DNA of 64,000 bases, from assembly GCA_900469955.1 (NCBI GenBank), contig UBYX01000006.1:18784-82783 (forward strand). The letters run 5' to 3'. Both the position numbers and the translations under genes were made by a program. Within the stretch, counting starts at the first letter, position 1. Each line of letters begins with the position of its first letter. A model generated the notes under the pieces. The model worked only from the letters and a program-made list of their open reading frames with translations, did no database searches and had not been told where the DNA came from. Below are positions 51,733-60,430 of this stretch, one piece after another. Source of the DNA: Hyphomicrobiales bacterium. GTDB taxonomy: Bacteria > Pseudomonadota > Alphaproteobacteria > Rhizobiales > Rhizobiaceae.

Positions 51733-53859
51733 TCACTTCTTGCCTTCTCGCGCCCATGGCGGCGGCTGCTTGTTCTCGATCCACGGAAGAAGTTGCAGCG
51801 GCTTCGGTTCGATGGTCGAGGTAATGATCGGATAGTGCTTGAGCGCGCTGCGCATCAATGGAAGGCCGGCCGGATTTGTGTATCGCGTGTTCGTTTCGCT
51901 GCCTTCGCTCAACCGCCCCGAGATGTCATCGATCACTTCAGACGAGACGCCGGCCTGCTTCAGGGTGTCTGCCATGCCGTGGCGAAGGGCATGAATGGAT
52001 CGCTCCCACATTTTTTCGCCGAGCGCGCCCCGCATGACAGGGGTGAAAGTGTCGTAGAAACGGTCTCCCGGATCGTTCTCTGTCTTATCCGAGAACAGAT
52101 CGGGGAAGAGAGCTTCGTATCCAAGTCCTTTGATCGCCTGATAGTAGTCGATGAAGCCCAATCGGACCAATTCGTCGGGCATGGGTAGCAGTCGTTTTGA
52201 TTGCGCGGTCTTCAATCGCCTAATGCCATTCGTGCGAAGGAGAATGACATATCCGTCCTCGTCCTTTGCAATGTCGTCGACTGTGAGCCCCGCGAACTCT
52301 TTGCGTCGGGGGCCCAGGTAAGTGAACAGGATCGGCAGATAGTAAAGCGAATCGTGGAAGACATGCTTGCCCGGTTTCCTCCGTTTTCCGCGTAGATGAT
52401 CCTGCGAGCCCGTATAGATCGGGCTTGCGAAAATCGGAGCGATGTCTTCGGGCTTTGGTTTGTATTGCTGGTGACGGATGTCTCCTGCTTTGGGCTTTCG
52501 TGGGCGCAGGCCTTCAAAGGTCCAGTTTTCGATTTCGAACCCGTGGCCTTTCAGATGCTTCAGGAAGTGCTGTAGATTTCCAAAGTGTTTTCGGATCGTT
52601 CCCGCAGCTAGGCCAACCTTCGCCTTGGTTCCTGAAATCTCCGCAGCCTTGCGCAGCTTGTCGCCTTCCGCACGAAGCTCCGGCGCCGACATCACGCGCA
52701 TCCTGCTGCTTCTGCCCCAATCCGTCGGAATGTGATTGAAGTGCTGACGCAACTGGCCGATGTGGTATTGCTCGATCTGCCCGGAATGCTCCACGCTGTG
52801 CTCGACGAGCACCGATTTGAACATTCGCACCAGCGCCATGGCATCCCGACCAGTTTCCACCGTCCAGTCTTCGCCCATGTTCGTAATGAGGTTTTCGCAC
52901 TCCTGCTCAAAATCCGCGACCTCGACAATTCTCTGACTGGTGTGCTGAGCGTCGAGCGCACGGTTTTCGGCGCTCAGCGCTGCGCGTGGCGAGAGGTCAA
53001 GGTAGGCGATTTCCTCGCGCTCCCGGATATCGGTTGCAGTCGGTTCCGTCTGGCTCTCGTTGGCTTCTATCAATGCGACAGGGGCGGCAGGTTCGACCTC
53101 GGCCGGCTTCTTCGCGGTCACGGAAGCGTTCGCTCTGCCGCCACCTGTGAATTCGCTTAAGCTGCGGTCGACGAGGTCGTGGCGTTCGTCGATATCCAGG
53201 AGGGCCGCAGCGCGTCCTTCTAGCATTTTCGACATGGCGCGTTCGCGATTGAGCGCCGTGTCCTCAATCTCGAAGTGGTAGATCAGTCGTCTGATGCCGT
53301 CTTCGAATCCAGGGCTACGCGCCGTGCTCAGTTCGCCGCGATAGTTCGTCCGGATGGCATCGACATGCGAGGCTGGGACGCCGTTCTTCAGGAGGTAGGT
53401 GAGACCAGGGCAATCGCCTTCGAGGCTGAGCTCCGACCGCGTCCCGAACTTTGCCAGGAGTTGGCAGGCCCAGCCGACCTCGAGATCGAGCTCCATCTCG
53501 CCGACATCGCCACCGCGGCCGTTGCGCTTGGCCATCGTGCTGATGTCGTCGAGCCTCTCGAGCTCTTGGTCCCGCACGTGCTCGAACAGGATCTGGAGCT
53601 GCTGCTTGGTGGTCATCGCGTCCTTCGAATTCAACTTCATTTCGGCCAGCCGGGTGTTGAGCTTCCGGCCGATGATCTGGGCCTTTCTATGGTCCGAACA
53701 ATGAAGGCTCAGTGAAAGACGGCTGCCCGGACGGCAGTGAACGAATGCGGCGGGGATGCGTGCCCGCCAGTAGAAGATGTTTCCGCGACGGATCAGATTC
53801 TCGACCTCGTGGCGCACGGCCATGATCAGTGCCCTGTCGTTCCCCGAGGGCTCGTCCAT
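51733..53859 (-). CDS. Tyrosine recombinase with DUF6538-like N-terminus
   Basis: The 708-residue protein opens with a DUF6538-like segment (RRGNIFYWRARIPAAF), then a long helical middle. A core-binding region (about 330-420) is followed by the catalytic domain: TYLGPRRKEFAGL (Arg, about 516), HALRHGMADTLKQAG (H-x-x-R, about 623) and NTRYTNP (Tyr, about 659). All key residues appear intact. The start could be ATG 53859 or ATG 53823 (AGGG 9 bases upstream). It is the outermost gene of the island on this side, 123 bases from a tRNA-3'-end-like sequence, the usual place for an integrase next to its attachment site. Confidence 0.85.
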   Translation of the reverse strand: MDEPSGNDRALIMAVRHEVENLIRRGNIFYWRARIPAAFVHCRPGSRLSLSLHCSDHRKAQIIGRKLNTRLAEMKLNSKDAMTTKQQLQILFEHVRDQELERLDDISTMAKRNGRGGDVGEMELDLEVGWACQLLAKFGTRSELSLEGDCPGLTYLLKNGVPASHVDAIRTNYRGELSTARSPGFEDGIRRLIYHFEIEDTALNRERAMSKMLEGRAAALLDIDERHDLVDRSLSEFTGGGRANASVTAKKPAEVEPAAPVALIEANESQTEPTATDIREREEIAYLDLSPRAALSAENRALDAQHTSQRIVEVADFEQECENLITNMGEDWTVETGRDAMALVRMFKSVLVEHSVEHSGQIEQYHIGQLRQHFNHIPTDWGRSSRMRVMSAPELRAEGDKLRKAAEISGTKAKVGLAAGTIRKHFGNLQHFLKHLKGHGFEIENWTFEGLRPRKPKAGDIRHQQYKPKPEDIAPIFASPIYTGSQDHLRGKRRKPGKHVFHDSLYYLPILFTYLGPRRKEFAGLTVDDIAKDEDGYVILLRTNGIRRLKTAQSKRLLPMPDELVRLGFIDYYQAIKGLGYEALFPDLFSDKTENDPGDRFYDTFTPVMRGALGEKMWERSIHALRHGMADTLKQAGVSSEVIDDISGRLSEGSETNTRYTNPAGLPLMRSALKHYPIITSTIEPKPLQLLPWIENKQPPPWAREGKK

Positions 53860-53981
53860 CGCGCTCGATCGGCGTGGGCATCACCTTTGGGCTACAGTTC
53901 TGGGCATCAGGTCGCCAATGATGCCAAAACGATATCCGGCACGACTGGAAAATCAAGAAATTAAGGGCTTTTAGGGAGAAT

Positions 53982-54010
53982 TGGCTGGGGAACCTGGATT
54001 CGAACCATCG
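53982..54010 (-). other. tRNA 3'-end-like sequence, candidate attachment site
   Basis: Read on the minus strand this is GGTTCGAATCCAGG followed by TTCCCCAGCCA: a T-loop (TTCGAATC), half of a T-stem, acceptor strand and CCA. The bases on the 5' side (GATGG) do not pair with CCAGG, and no TGGGGAA acceptor partner is found within 110 bases. It is therefore a displaced 3' fragment rather than a tRNA gene. The other bases of 53860-54122 hold nothing recognisable. Confidence 0.55.
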
Positions 54011-54122
54011 GTCTCAGGAATAGGAAAACCTGCGGCCGCGATCGAACTTTAACGCGCATTATACCTTGCGAAGCAACCGATCGCATGCGCTGGGACTTCA
54101 TCAACATCGGTAAAAACTACGA

Positions 54123-55355
54123 TCAATCCTCGCGCATTGCCGCCAACAGGCAAATCCTCAGCGCAACCTCAAACGACCTTTCAAACGCGCGTACCGGCAG
54201 AAACTCGTAGCGTGAATGGAAGTTGTAGGCGCCGGTAAAGAAGTTTGGCGTGGGTATGCCTCTTGCAGAGAGAACCGCGCCATCGGTGCCGCCGCGCATC
54301 GGGATCAATTTTTCCTGGATACTGAGTTCCGCCATGGCCTTGCGAAGAATAGCCACCGCACGACCGTCACGATCAAGGCTGCTTGAGATGTTCCGGTAGG
54401 TGTCGGTGATCTGGTAGCGGACATTGCCTCTCGGATGGAGGGATCGTACTTGTTCCGCGGCCTCGGCAATCCGGCGCTTGCGCTGATTGAAGCCATCGGT
54501 GTCGAAATCCCGGATCAACGCGGTCAGCGTCGCCTCGCTGTCGTTTGCGATAAGGTCTTTGAACCAGAAAAACCCCTCGCGCTTCTCGGTGTGCTCCGGC
54601 GTCTCCGCCCGCTCGAAGCTGGAAATGAAATCGACCGCCATCAGCAGCGGATTGACGAGGGTTCCTTTCGCGGACATCGGGTGCGCACTGACGCCGGTAA
54701 AGACGATCTCGCAGGACGCGGCATTGAACGTTTCCAGGACGACTTCGCCAAGTTCACAACAGTCGATCGTATAGGCGAATTCGCAAGGAAAGCGGGAGAG
54801 ATCCATTGCTTTTGCGCCCCGCAACCCGATTTCCTCGTCCGGCACGAAGGCGACAAAGACATCACCGTGGCCTGCCTCCAGATCAAGTCGGGCAAGCAGC
54901 GTCATGATGATGGCGATGGCGGCCTTGTTGTCCGCACCAAGCACGCTGGTACCGTCGCCGACGATGATATCTTCTCCCAACCAATCCGAAATTTCCGGAT
55001 GCTCGCCAACCCGCAGCCAGATATCCTCCTGATGGTTGAGGCAGAGGTCGCTGCCGTCGAAGCGGAGGATCTGTGGCCGGATGACGGATGAGAGGCCGAC
55101 ATCGACCGTGTCGAGATGCGCGATGAAGCCAATCCGCGGTGCATAGGGCCGGTTGCCGCGTTTGACAGCCGTCACGATCGCATGCCTGTCGATCAGGACG
55201 TCGTCGAGACCCATCGAGCGCATTTCCCCGGCTAGCAGTTCGGCGAGCATCGCCTGTCCCGGCGAGGACGGCAGCAATTGCGACCGGCCGTCGCTTTGGC
55301 TCTCGATCGCCGCATACCGGAAAAACCGGCTGATGAGTTCTTCCCGAACGTCCAT
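54123..55355 (-). CDS. pepT: Peptidase T (tripeptide aminopeptidase), M20B
   Basis: The 410-residue M20-family zinc aminopeptidase shows GFIAHLDTVD (first zinc His and catalytic Asp, about residue 78), LGADNKAAIAI (bridging Asp, about 139), VPDEEIGLRG (catalytic Glu pair, about 172), DCCELGEVVLETFN and the C-terminal zinc His in GAYNFHSRYEFLP. Length equals that of the family. GGGAGGATC precedes the ATG. It hydrolyses N-terminal residues from tripeptides in the cytoplasm. It lies downstream of the peptide ABC transporter and CapA-like genes on the same strand, consistent with use of the imported peptides. Confidence 0.9.
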   Translation of the reverse strand: MDVREELISRFFRYAAIESQSDGRSQLLPSSPGQAMLAELLAGEMRSMGLDDVLIDRHAIVTAVKRGNRPYAPRIGFIAHLDTVDVGLSSVIRPQILRFDGSDLCLNHQEDIWLRVGEHPEISDWLGEDIIVGDGTSVLGADNKAAIAIIMTLLARLDLEAGHGDVFVAFVPDEEIGLRGAKAMDLSRFPCEFAYTIDCCELGEVVLETFNAASCEIVFTGVSAHPMSAKGTLVNPLLMAVDFISSFERAETPEHTEKREGFFWFKDLIANDSEATLTALIRDFDTDGFNQRKRRIAEAAEQVRSLHPRGNVRYQITDTYRNISSSLDRDGRAVAILRKAMAELSIQEKLIPMRGGTDGAVLSARGIPTPNFFTGAYNFHSRYEFLPVRAFERSFEVALRICLLAAMRED

Positions 55356-55483
55356 GATGATCCTCCCGAAGAAGTCTTGCGAAGGCCGCCTTGACGGAGA
55401 TGGGGCGCCTGATGGCGGTTGTCATCATCTTGGCGGCGGGGGGTGTGACGCCGATCAGCTCTGACGCGGCACAGCCCCTGCGG

Positions 55484-56791
55484 CTAAACCCTGATGACGC
55501 CGGCATCGCCGGATGTCTCGACGTCGACCCCCAGCTTGGCCGATTGCTCGCTAAACCGGCGCAATATCCGTTCCGCGCTTTTACCCGCCGCCAGATGCGG
55601 TGCAAGCCGCCGTTCCAGCACGCGATCAGCCATGGCCTCCTCACCGCCGATGATGACGGGATGAAGCCTGATCTCGATCAGTTCGTTATCTTTGCCGAAC
55701 GAGCAGAGGCCGATGACGCTTTCCCAGACTTCACGTGCCGCCCAGGTCGATTTCTCAGAGCGGACGTGGAAGATGAAATTCCCCAGACTGTAGAAGATTG
55801 GCCGGTCTCGGTAGATCTCGATTGGCTGGAGAACAGGGGCGCCATGGCTCACGAACATATGCGCACCCGCATCGATACACCGTTTGGCGACCCCGCTCAC
55901 CCAGTCGGGAACCTGGTACCAGTCCGACGCCCAATGGTGATGGTGGAGATAAGCGATGACCAGTGATCCTTCCGCCGCGGCGTCGGCGATTGACGCCAGG
56001 TTTCGTTTTAGATCCGCATCATCGATCTTGACGCTCCGTCCAAACCCTTTGGATCGCTTGAAGATTGCACGCGAGATTCCGATCTCGGTTTCCGGGGCGA
56101 GATGCGGCGGGTCGTCCGGCTGGCTGTCATTGGCAAGATCCATTGCCGTATAACCGACCTTGTTGCGGATCGCCTGTAATTGATCGAAGGCAGTCTGGTC
56201 GACCTCGATCACCTGGGAAAGCCCGAGCCGATTGACCCCTGGGCGACCGGGACGATTGCGCTCGGCATTGGCGGCATACATGAAATCAGGACCGGGACCC
56301 CCGTCCATCGCGACGATCGCCACCTGACGGTCGCCGATCGTCGCGGTGCTGGCGCGCGAAACCTCTGTGTGATCGCGGCCGAGGCCGGCATGCAGAAATT
56401 CTCGCTTCTCCACCTCCTCAAGTGTGGAGAGCACGCCGGACGGCCCAAGATCGAAGGCATGGTTGTTCGAAAGCGACAGCGCGCCGAACCCCATGGCTTT
56501 GAGGGTATCGAGAACCGCCGGATCGCTGCAGCCGAAGAATGATCCCTTCAGCGGCCAGCCGCCGTGGCGCCCGAAAATGGTGCTCTCGAAATTGGTGAAG
56601 GAGAGATCGGCCTCGCGCAGGAGGGACTGAACCTTGAGGAAGCCCGGGGCGGGATTGTCGCGGATGTCATGTTTGATCAGCGATTGGCCGGTGACGGCCA
56701 ATGTGAATCGGTGGTTCAAACTGGCGTTCAACCGGTCGTTTAATCTATCGGTCAACCTATTGAGAAACCTGTCATTCCAATTGTCGTTCAT
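55484..56791 (-). CDS. CapA-family metallophosphatase-fold protein
   Basis: The 435-residue protein of the CapA/poly-gamma-glutamate-biosynthesis family shows FTLAVTGQSLIKHDI, DLSFTNFESTIFG (about residue 60), SLSNNHAFDLGPSG (N-H metal motif, about 110), VIAYLHHHHWASDW (about 280) and MFVSHGAPVLQPIEIY. No signal peptide is present. The first 22 residues are an odd Asn/Leu/Arg repeat (LNRL, LNDRL, LNASLN) encoded by near-repeats of 12 bases. Start is ATG 56791 with AAGGTG upstream rather than 56824. It lies between the peptide transporter and pepT; hydrolysis or handling of a peptide or polyglutamate-like substrate is a guess. Confidence 0.82.
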   Translation of the reverse strand: MNDNWNDRFLNRLTDRLNDRLNASLNHRFTLAVTGQSLIKHDIRDNPAPGFLKVQSLLREADLSFTNFESTIFGRHGGWPLKGSFFGCSDPAVLDTLKAMGFGALSLSNNHAFDLGPSGVLSTLEEVEKREFLHAGLGRDHTEVSRASTATIGDRQVAIVAMDGGPGPDFMYAANAERNRPGRPGVNRLGLSQVIEVDQTAFDQLQAIRNKVGYTAMDLANDSQPDDPPHLAPETEIGISRAIFKRSKGFGRSVKIDDADLKRNLASIADAAAEGSLVIAYLHHHHWASDWYQVPDWVSGVAKRCIDAGAHMFVSHGAPVLQPIEIYRDRPIFYSLGNFIFHVRSEKSTWAAREVWESVIGLCSFGKDNELIEIRLHPVIIGGEEAMADRVLERRLAPHLAAGKSAERILRRFSEQSAKLGVDVETSGDAGVIRV

Positions 56792-56886
56792 GGGGACGTC
56801 ACCTTTTGTGGCGTCATCCGCCACGCGTTGGGAAAATTACCGGGTGTTTTGATTGGGGGCGGCCGGGAGCTAACACCTGCCGTTTG

Positions 56887-58563
56887 TCAGCACGTGAACC
56901 GATGGGGTCGGGCGTTGATGAGAGTGCGGGTGTAAGGGTTGTCGGAGCCACCAAAGATGAACTCCGACCTCCCGAAATCCTCCACCCGGCCATCCTTGAA
57001 GATGTAGACCGAACTGCACATCTGCTGGACGATGGCGAGATCATGGGAGATGAAGATCATCGTCATCCCTTGCTCGGCGATACTATCTTTCAAAAGCGTG
57101 ACGATCTCTGCCTGAACCGAAACATCGAGCGCCGAGGTCGGCTCGTCGGCGACGATGATCTCCGGGCGCGCAAGCAGAGCCCGGGCAATACAGACGCGCT
57201 GCTTCTGGCCCCCGGAGAGCTGGTGCGGGTAACGGGTGGAGAGGCTTCGGGCGAGGCCCAGGCGATCCATCATTGCCACCGCGTCCGCGGGGCCTGTCGC
57301 ACGGCCGGCCTTGGCGCCAAAGCGGATGCTCTCATCGAGCGTCTGGGCAACCGTCATCCGTGGGTTCAAGGAGACCGAAGGATCCTGGAAGATCATCTGA
57401 ACGCGGCCGAGCAGGCCGTTGCGGCGTCCGCTCTTGGAGATATCGAATACACGATCGCCGATCTCGATCCTGCCCGCTGACGCGGGATCCAGGCCTGCGA
57501 GGATCCGGCCGAAGGTCGTCTTTCCGCTGCCGCTCTCACCGACAATCCCGGTGATCGAGCCGCGCGGCAGCCGGATGTCGACGTCGCGTAATCCCATCCC
57601 TGGCTTGCTTCGGCCAAAGCTCCAGACAAAACCTTGCGACCCGAATTGTTTCGAAATGCCTTGGGCGACGAGGAGCGCGGGTGAGTTGCCGTCGCCCCTC
57701 GCCGAAGGACCGCGCTGGCGAGCGCCTTGGGCGGCGTTCGTGGTGGCGGGGGCGATGTGAAGCTTCGGAACGGCGGCGATCAGCTTTCGGGTATAGTCGT
57801 TGGCGGGAGCCTCAAGAATGGTTTCCGTGCGGTCGGCTTCCACCACCTGTCCTTTCCGCATCACGACAACCCGGTCGGTGATTTCGGAGATCACCCCCAT
57901 GTCGTGGGTGACGAGCAGGATAGAAACACCGGTTTCGTCGACGAGCGTTCTTAAAAGTTTGAGGATCTGCTTCTGGACGGTGGCGTCGAGCGCCGAGGTC
58001 GGCTCGTCGGCGACGATGATGTCTGGCGCGCCGGCAAGAGCGATCGCGATGACGATACGTTGCCTCTGTCCTCCGGAGAACTGGTGGGGATAGTTGCGAA
58101 ATCGCCGCTCCGGCTCGGCTATTCCGACGCGGGCCAGCAGGTCGATGGCGCGGGCGCGCGCCGCGCGCTTGGAAAGTGTGGCATCGACGGCAAGGCAGGT
58201 TTCTTCCACCTGCGCGCCGACGCTCATCAGCGGGTCGAGCGACGCGGTATGGTCCTGGAAGATCGCGGATATCCGCCGTCCCCGAAGCGCCACTCGCTCG
58301 CCCTCCGTCATGGTGCCGATCGTCTTGCCGTCGAACTCGATCGTGCCCGACGTCTGCTCAAACTCCGGCGAAAGAAGGCCAAGGACCGCATTGCCGAGTG
58401 TCGACTTTCCCGCTCCCGACTCGCCGATAATGCCAAGGATCTCGCCGCGGCCGAGCTCAAGACCGACGTCCGACAGGATGGGGGTTGGTCCGTCTTGCGA
58501 ACTGTATCGAAGGCTAAGATTTTGCACCCGCAGCAGGGGCGCCGTCACGGCTTGTTCCGTCAT
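56887..58563 (-). CDS. Peptide ABC transporter, fused double ATPase (DppD-DppF type)
   Basis: The 558-residue protein has two complete ABC ATPase domains: [14 protein letters not shown] ... SGGQRQR ... [10 protein letters not shown] in the first half and [14 protein letters not shown] ... LSGGQKQR ... [10 protein letters not shown] in the second. Both retain Walker A, signature and Walker B, so both sites should bind ATP. Start is ATG 58563 with AAGGAG upstream; it overlaps the permease stop by 4 bases. The long open frame continuing to 59283 is only a shadow of the permease gene. A 35-base stretch around the two Walker B motifs is identical between halves (57125-57159 and 57986-58020). It energises the permease pair. 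Confidence 0.93.
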   Translation of the reverse strand: MTEQAVTAPLLRVQNLSLRYSSQDGPTPILSDVGLELGRGEILGIIGESGAGKSTLGNAVLGLLSPEFEQTSGTIEFDGKTIGTMTEGERVALRGRRISAIFQDHTASLDPLMSVGAQVEETCLAVDATLSKRAARARAIDLLARVGIAEPERRFRNYPHQFSGGQRQRIVIAIALAGAPDIIVADEPTSALDATVQKQILKLLRTLVDETGVSILLVTHDMGVISEITDRVVVMRKGQVVEADRTETILEAPANDYTRKLIAAVPKLHIAPATTNAAQGARQRGPSARGDGNSPALLVAQGISKQFGSQGFVWSFGRSKPGMGLRDVDIRLPRGSITGIVGESGSGKTTFGRILAGLDPASAGRIEIGDRVFDISKSGRRNGLLGRVQMIFQDPSVSLNPRMTVAQTLDESIRFGAKAGRATGPADAVAMMDRLGLARSLSTRYPHQLSGGQKQRVCIARALLARPEIIVADEPTSALDVSVQAEIVTLLKDSIAEQGMTMIFISHDLAIVQQMCSSVYIFKDGRVEDFGRSEFIFGGSDNPYTRTLINARPHRFTC

Positions 58564-59435
58564 AGCGATTTGCTCCTTGGATCGAGGCTGCGTCGAACGT
58601 CTTCGCCGACGAAATTGATGCTGGCGATCAGGCCGAAGAGGGCGAGGCCCGGAAACAGGCTGATCCAGTATTGGCCGGTCAAAAGATACTGGAACCCATT
58701 GGCGACCGCGGATCCGAGCGAGGGCTTGTCGATCGGCACGCCCAGACCCAGGAAGGAGAGGGTCGCCTCCAGCGCGACGGCATGGCCGACCTCGATCGGG
58801 ATCAAGGTCAGGGCAGGCGCAATACTGTTTGGAAGCAGATGGCGAAAGATGATCCGGGATGTCGGGAGCCGCATCAGGCGCGCCGCATCCATATAGGGTT
58901 TGTTTGCCTCGCTCAGCGCGACACTGCGGGCAATGCGTGCATAGGTCGCCCATTGTGCGATGATCAATGCCAGGATGATCCGATCGACCCCTGGTCCAAG
59001 CGTGACGATGGCGATCAGCGCGATCAGGATCGTCGGCAGGCTGAGTTGCAGATCGACCAGCCGCATGATCGCGACATCGACCCATTTGCCGAACCAGGCG
59101 GCACTGACGCCGGCCGTCAAACCGATGAGCGCGGCGGCCGCGCTGCTGATGATCGAGACGACCAGGCTGATGCGCAGACCGTAAAGAATGGTGCTGGCGA
59201 TATCGCGGCCAAGCCCGTCCGTGCCGAGCAGGTAGAGATAACCGCCGCTTCCCGTCGTTCCAGGCGGAGAGGACGCCTCCCACCCGTAGATCTGCAGCGG
59301 ATCATAGGGATTTTGGGGTGCAATCACCGGTGCTGCAACGGCAAGCAGGATGTAGGTTGTGAGAAGTAGCTTCGACAGGGTCATGACCGGTCCGTGCGGG
59401 CGCTTCTTGAGCACGCTTAAAATTCTGGCTTTCAT
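58560..59435 (-). CDS. Peptide ABC transporter permease (DppC type)
   Basis: The 291-residue inner-membrane permease has six predicted helices. The N-terminal OppC-like region ends in LLGTDGLGRDIASTILYG, and the EAA loop reads MDAARLMRLPTSRIIFRHLLPN (about residue 190), the site that docks the ATPase. Start is ATG 59435, with AAAGGTGAT about 7 bases upstream; the longer frame to 60434 is a shadow of the next permease. It follows the DppB-type gene by 5 bases and overlaps the ATPase gene by 4. Confidence 0.93.
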   Translation of the reverse strand: MKARILSVLKKRPHGPVMTLSKLLLTTYILLAVAAPVIAPQNPYDPLQIYGWEASSPPGTTGSGGYLYLLGTDGLGRDIASTILYGLRISLVVSIISSAAAALIGLTAGVSAAWFGKWVDVAIMRLVDLQLSLPTILIALIAIVTLGPGVDRIILALIIAQWATYARIARSVALSEANKPYMDAARLMRLPTSRIIFRHLLPNSIAPALTLIPIEVGHAVALEATLSFLGLGVPIDKPSLGSAVANGFQYLLTGQYWISLFPGLALFGLIASINFVGEDVRRSLDPRSKSL

Positions 59436-59440
59436 GACGA

Positions 59441-60424
59441 TCACCTTTGTGAAGACAGGCGCACGCGCGGATCGAGCACGGCATGGAAAAGGTCGACAAG
59501 CGCGTTCAGCGCAACGAAGGCGACTGCGATGAAGGTCAACGTCGCCATCACTACCGGACGGTCGAGAAGCTGGATGGAGTCGATCAACAGTTTGCCGACG
59601 CCCGGCCATGAGAAGATCGATTCCACCACCACGGCAAAGGCCAGCATCCCCCCGAACTGCAGGCCGATGATCGTGACGATCGGCACGCTGATATTGGGAA
59701 GGGTATGCCGCAACAGGATCCTTCGCGGCGAAAGCCCTTTGGCGCGGCAAAACCTTGTATGGTCCAGGTTCTCGACCTCGATCGTCCCCGAGCGCGAAAG
59801 ACGGGCAATGAGTGCGATATTGGGTATCGCCAGTGCCGACGCTGGAAGGACGAGGTGCCACAGTCCGTTCGCGGTGAGGAAACTCCAATCCTGACCAAGG
59901 AAGCTGGCGGTCGACCCTCTGCCGCCCGAGGGGAACCAGCCTGTCAGGATGGCCCCGACGAGGATCAGCATCATCGCCAGCCAGAAGGATGGAATGCTGA
60001 GTGCCGACACGCTTGCCCTGAGGACCGTCCGATCGAGCAGCGTTCCGCGCCGCCGGCCGGCAATAAGGCCAAGTCCCGTTCCGAACGGGGCTGCGATGAG
60101 CATGGCAACGGAGGCAAGCTCCAATGTCGCCGGCAGCTTGGCTATCACCAGTTCGAAGGCCGGCAAGTGATAGATGTAGGAGGTGCCGAAGTTTCCGCTG
60201 ACGACATTGTCGAGGAAGACGAGATATTGCCGCCAGATCGGCTGGTCCAGCCCAAGTGCGACCGTTGCCCGACGGATGTCTTCGGGCGTGGCGGTCTCGA
60301 TGTTGACGATGTTGAAGACCGGGTTTCCGACGCTGTGGATGCCGATAAACCCGATCAGCGACATGGCAATGAGAAGCAGGAAGGCTTGCAAAAATCGTCC
60401 GGTTACGACTGAGATCATGCCCAT
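59441..60424 (-). CDS. Peptide ABC transporter permease (DppB type)
   Basis: The 327-residue permease starts MGMISVVTGRFLQAFLLLI. It has six predicted helices, the DppB-typical LGLDQPIWRQYLVFLDNVVSGNFGTSY in the first periplasmic loop, and the EAA loop FCRAKGLSPRRILLRHTLPN (about residue 228). GGGGAGTGA precedes the ATG and includes the stop codon of the binding-protein gene 6 bases upstream, so the two are translated from one transcript. It pairs with the DppC-type subunit to form the channel. Confidence 0.93.
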   Translation of the reverse strand: MGMISVVTGRFLQAFLLLIAMSLIGFIGIHSVGNPVFNIVNIETATPEDIRRATVALGLDQPIWRQYLVFLDNVVSGNFGTSYIYHLPAFELVIAKLPATLELASVAMLIAAPFGTGLGLIAGRRRGTLLDRTVLRASVSALSIPSFWLAMMLILVGAILTGWFPSGGRGSTASFLGQDWSFLTANGLWHLVLPASALAIPNIALIARLSRSGTIEVENLDHTRFCRAKGLSPRRILLRHTLPNISVPIVTIIGLQFGGMLAFAVVVESIFSWPGVGKLLIDSIQLLDRPVVMATLTFIAVAFVALNALVDLFHAVLDPRVRLSSQR

Positions 60425-60430
60425 TGTCGC

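Noticed and set aside
53982..54070. Complete tRNA gene on the minus strand
   Set aside because: T-stem does not close, no acceptor 5' strand, no anticodon arm; only a 3' end fragment is present.
54985..55000. TCCGAAATTTCCGGA within pepT as a sixth island palindrome
   Set aside because: The central spacing (AAATTT without N) and flanks differ from GCGGAAATNATTTCCGC, and it lies inside a conserved coding region.
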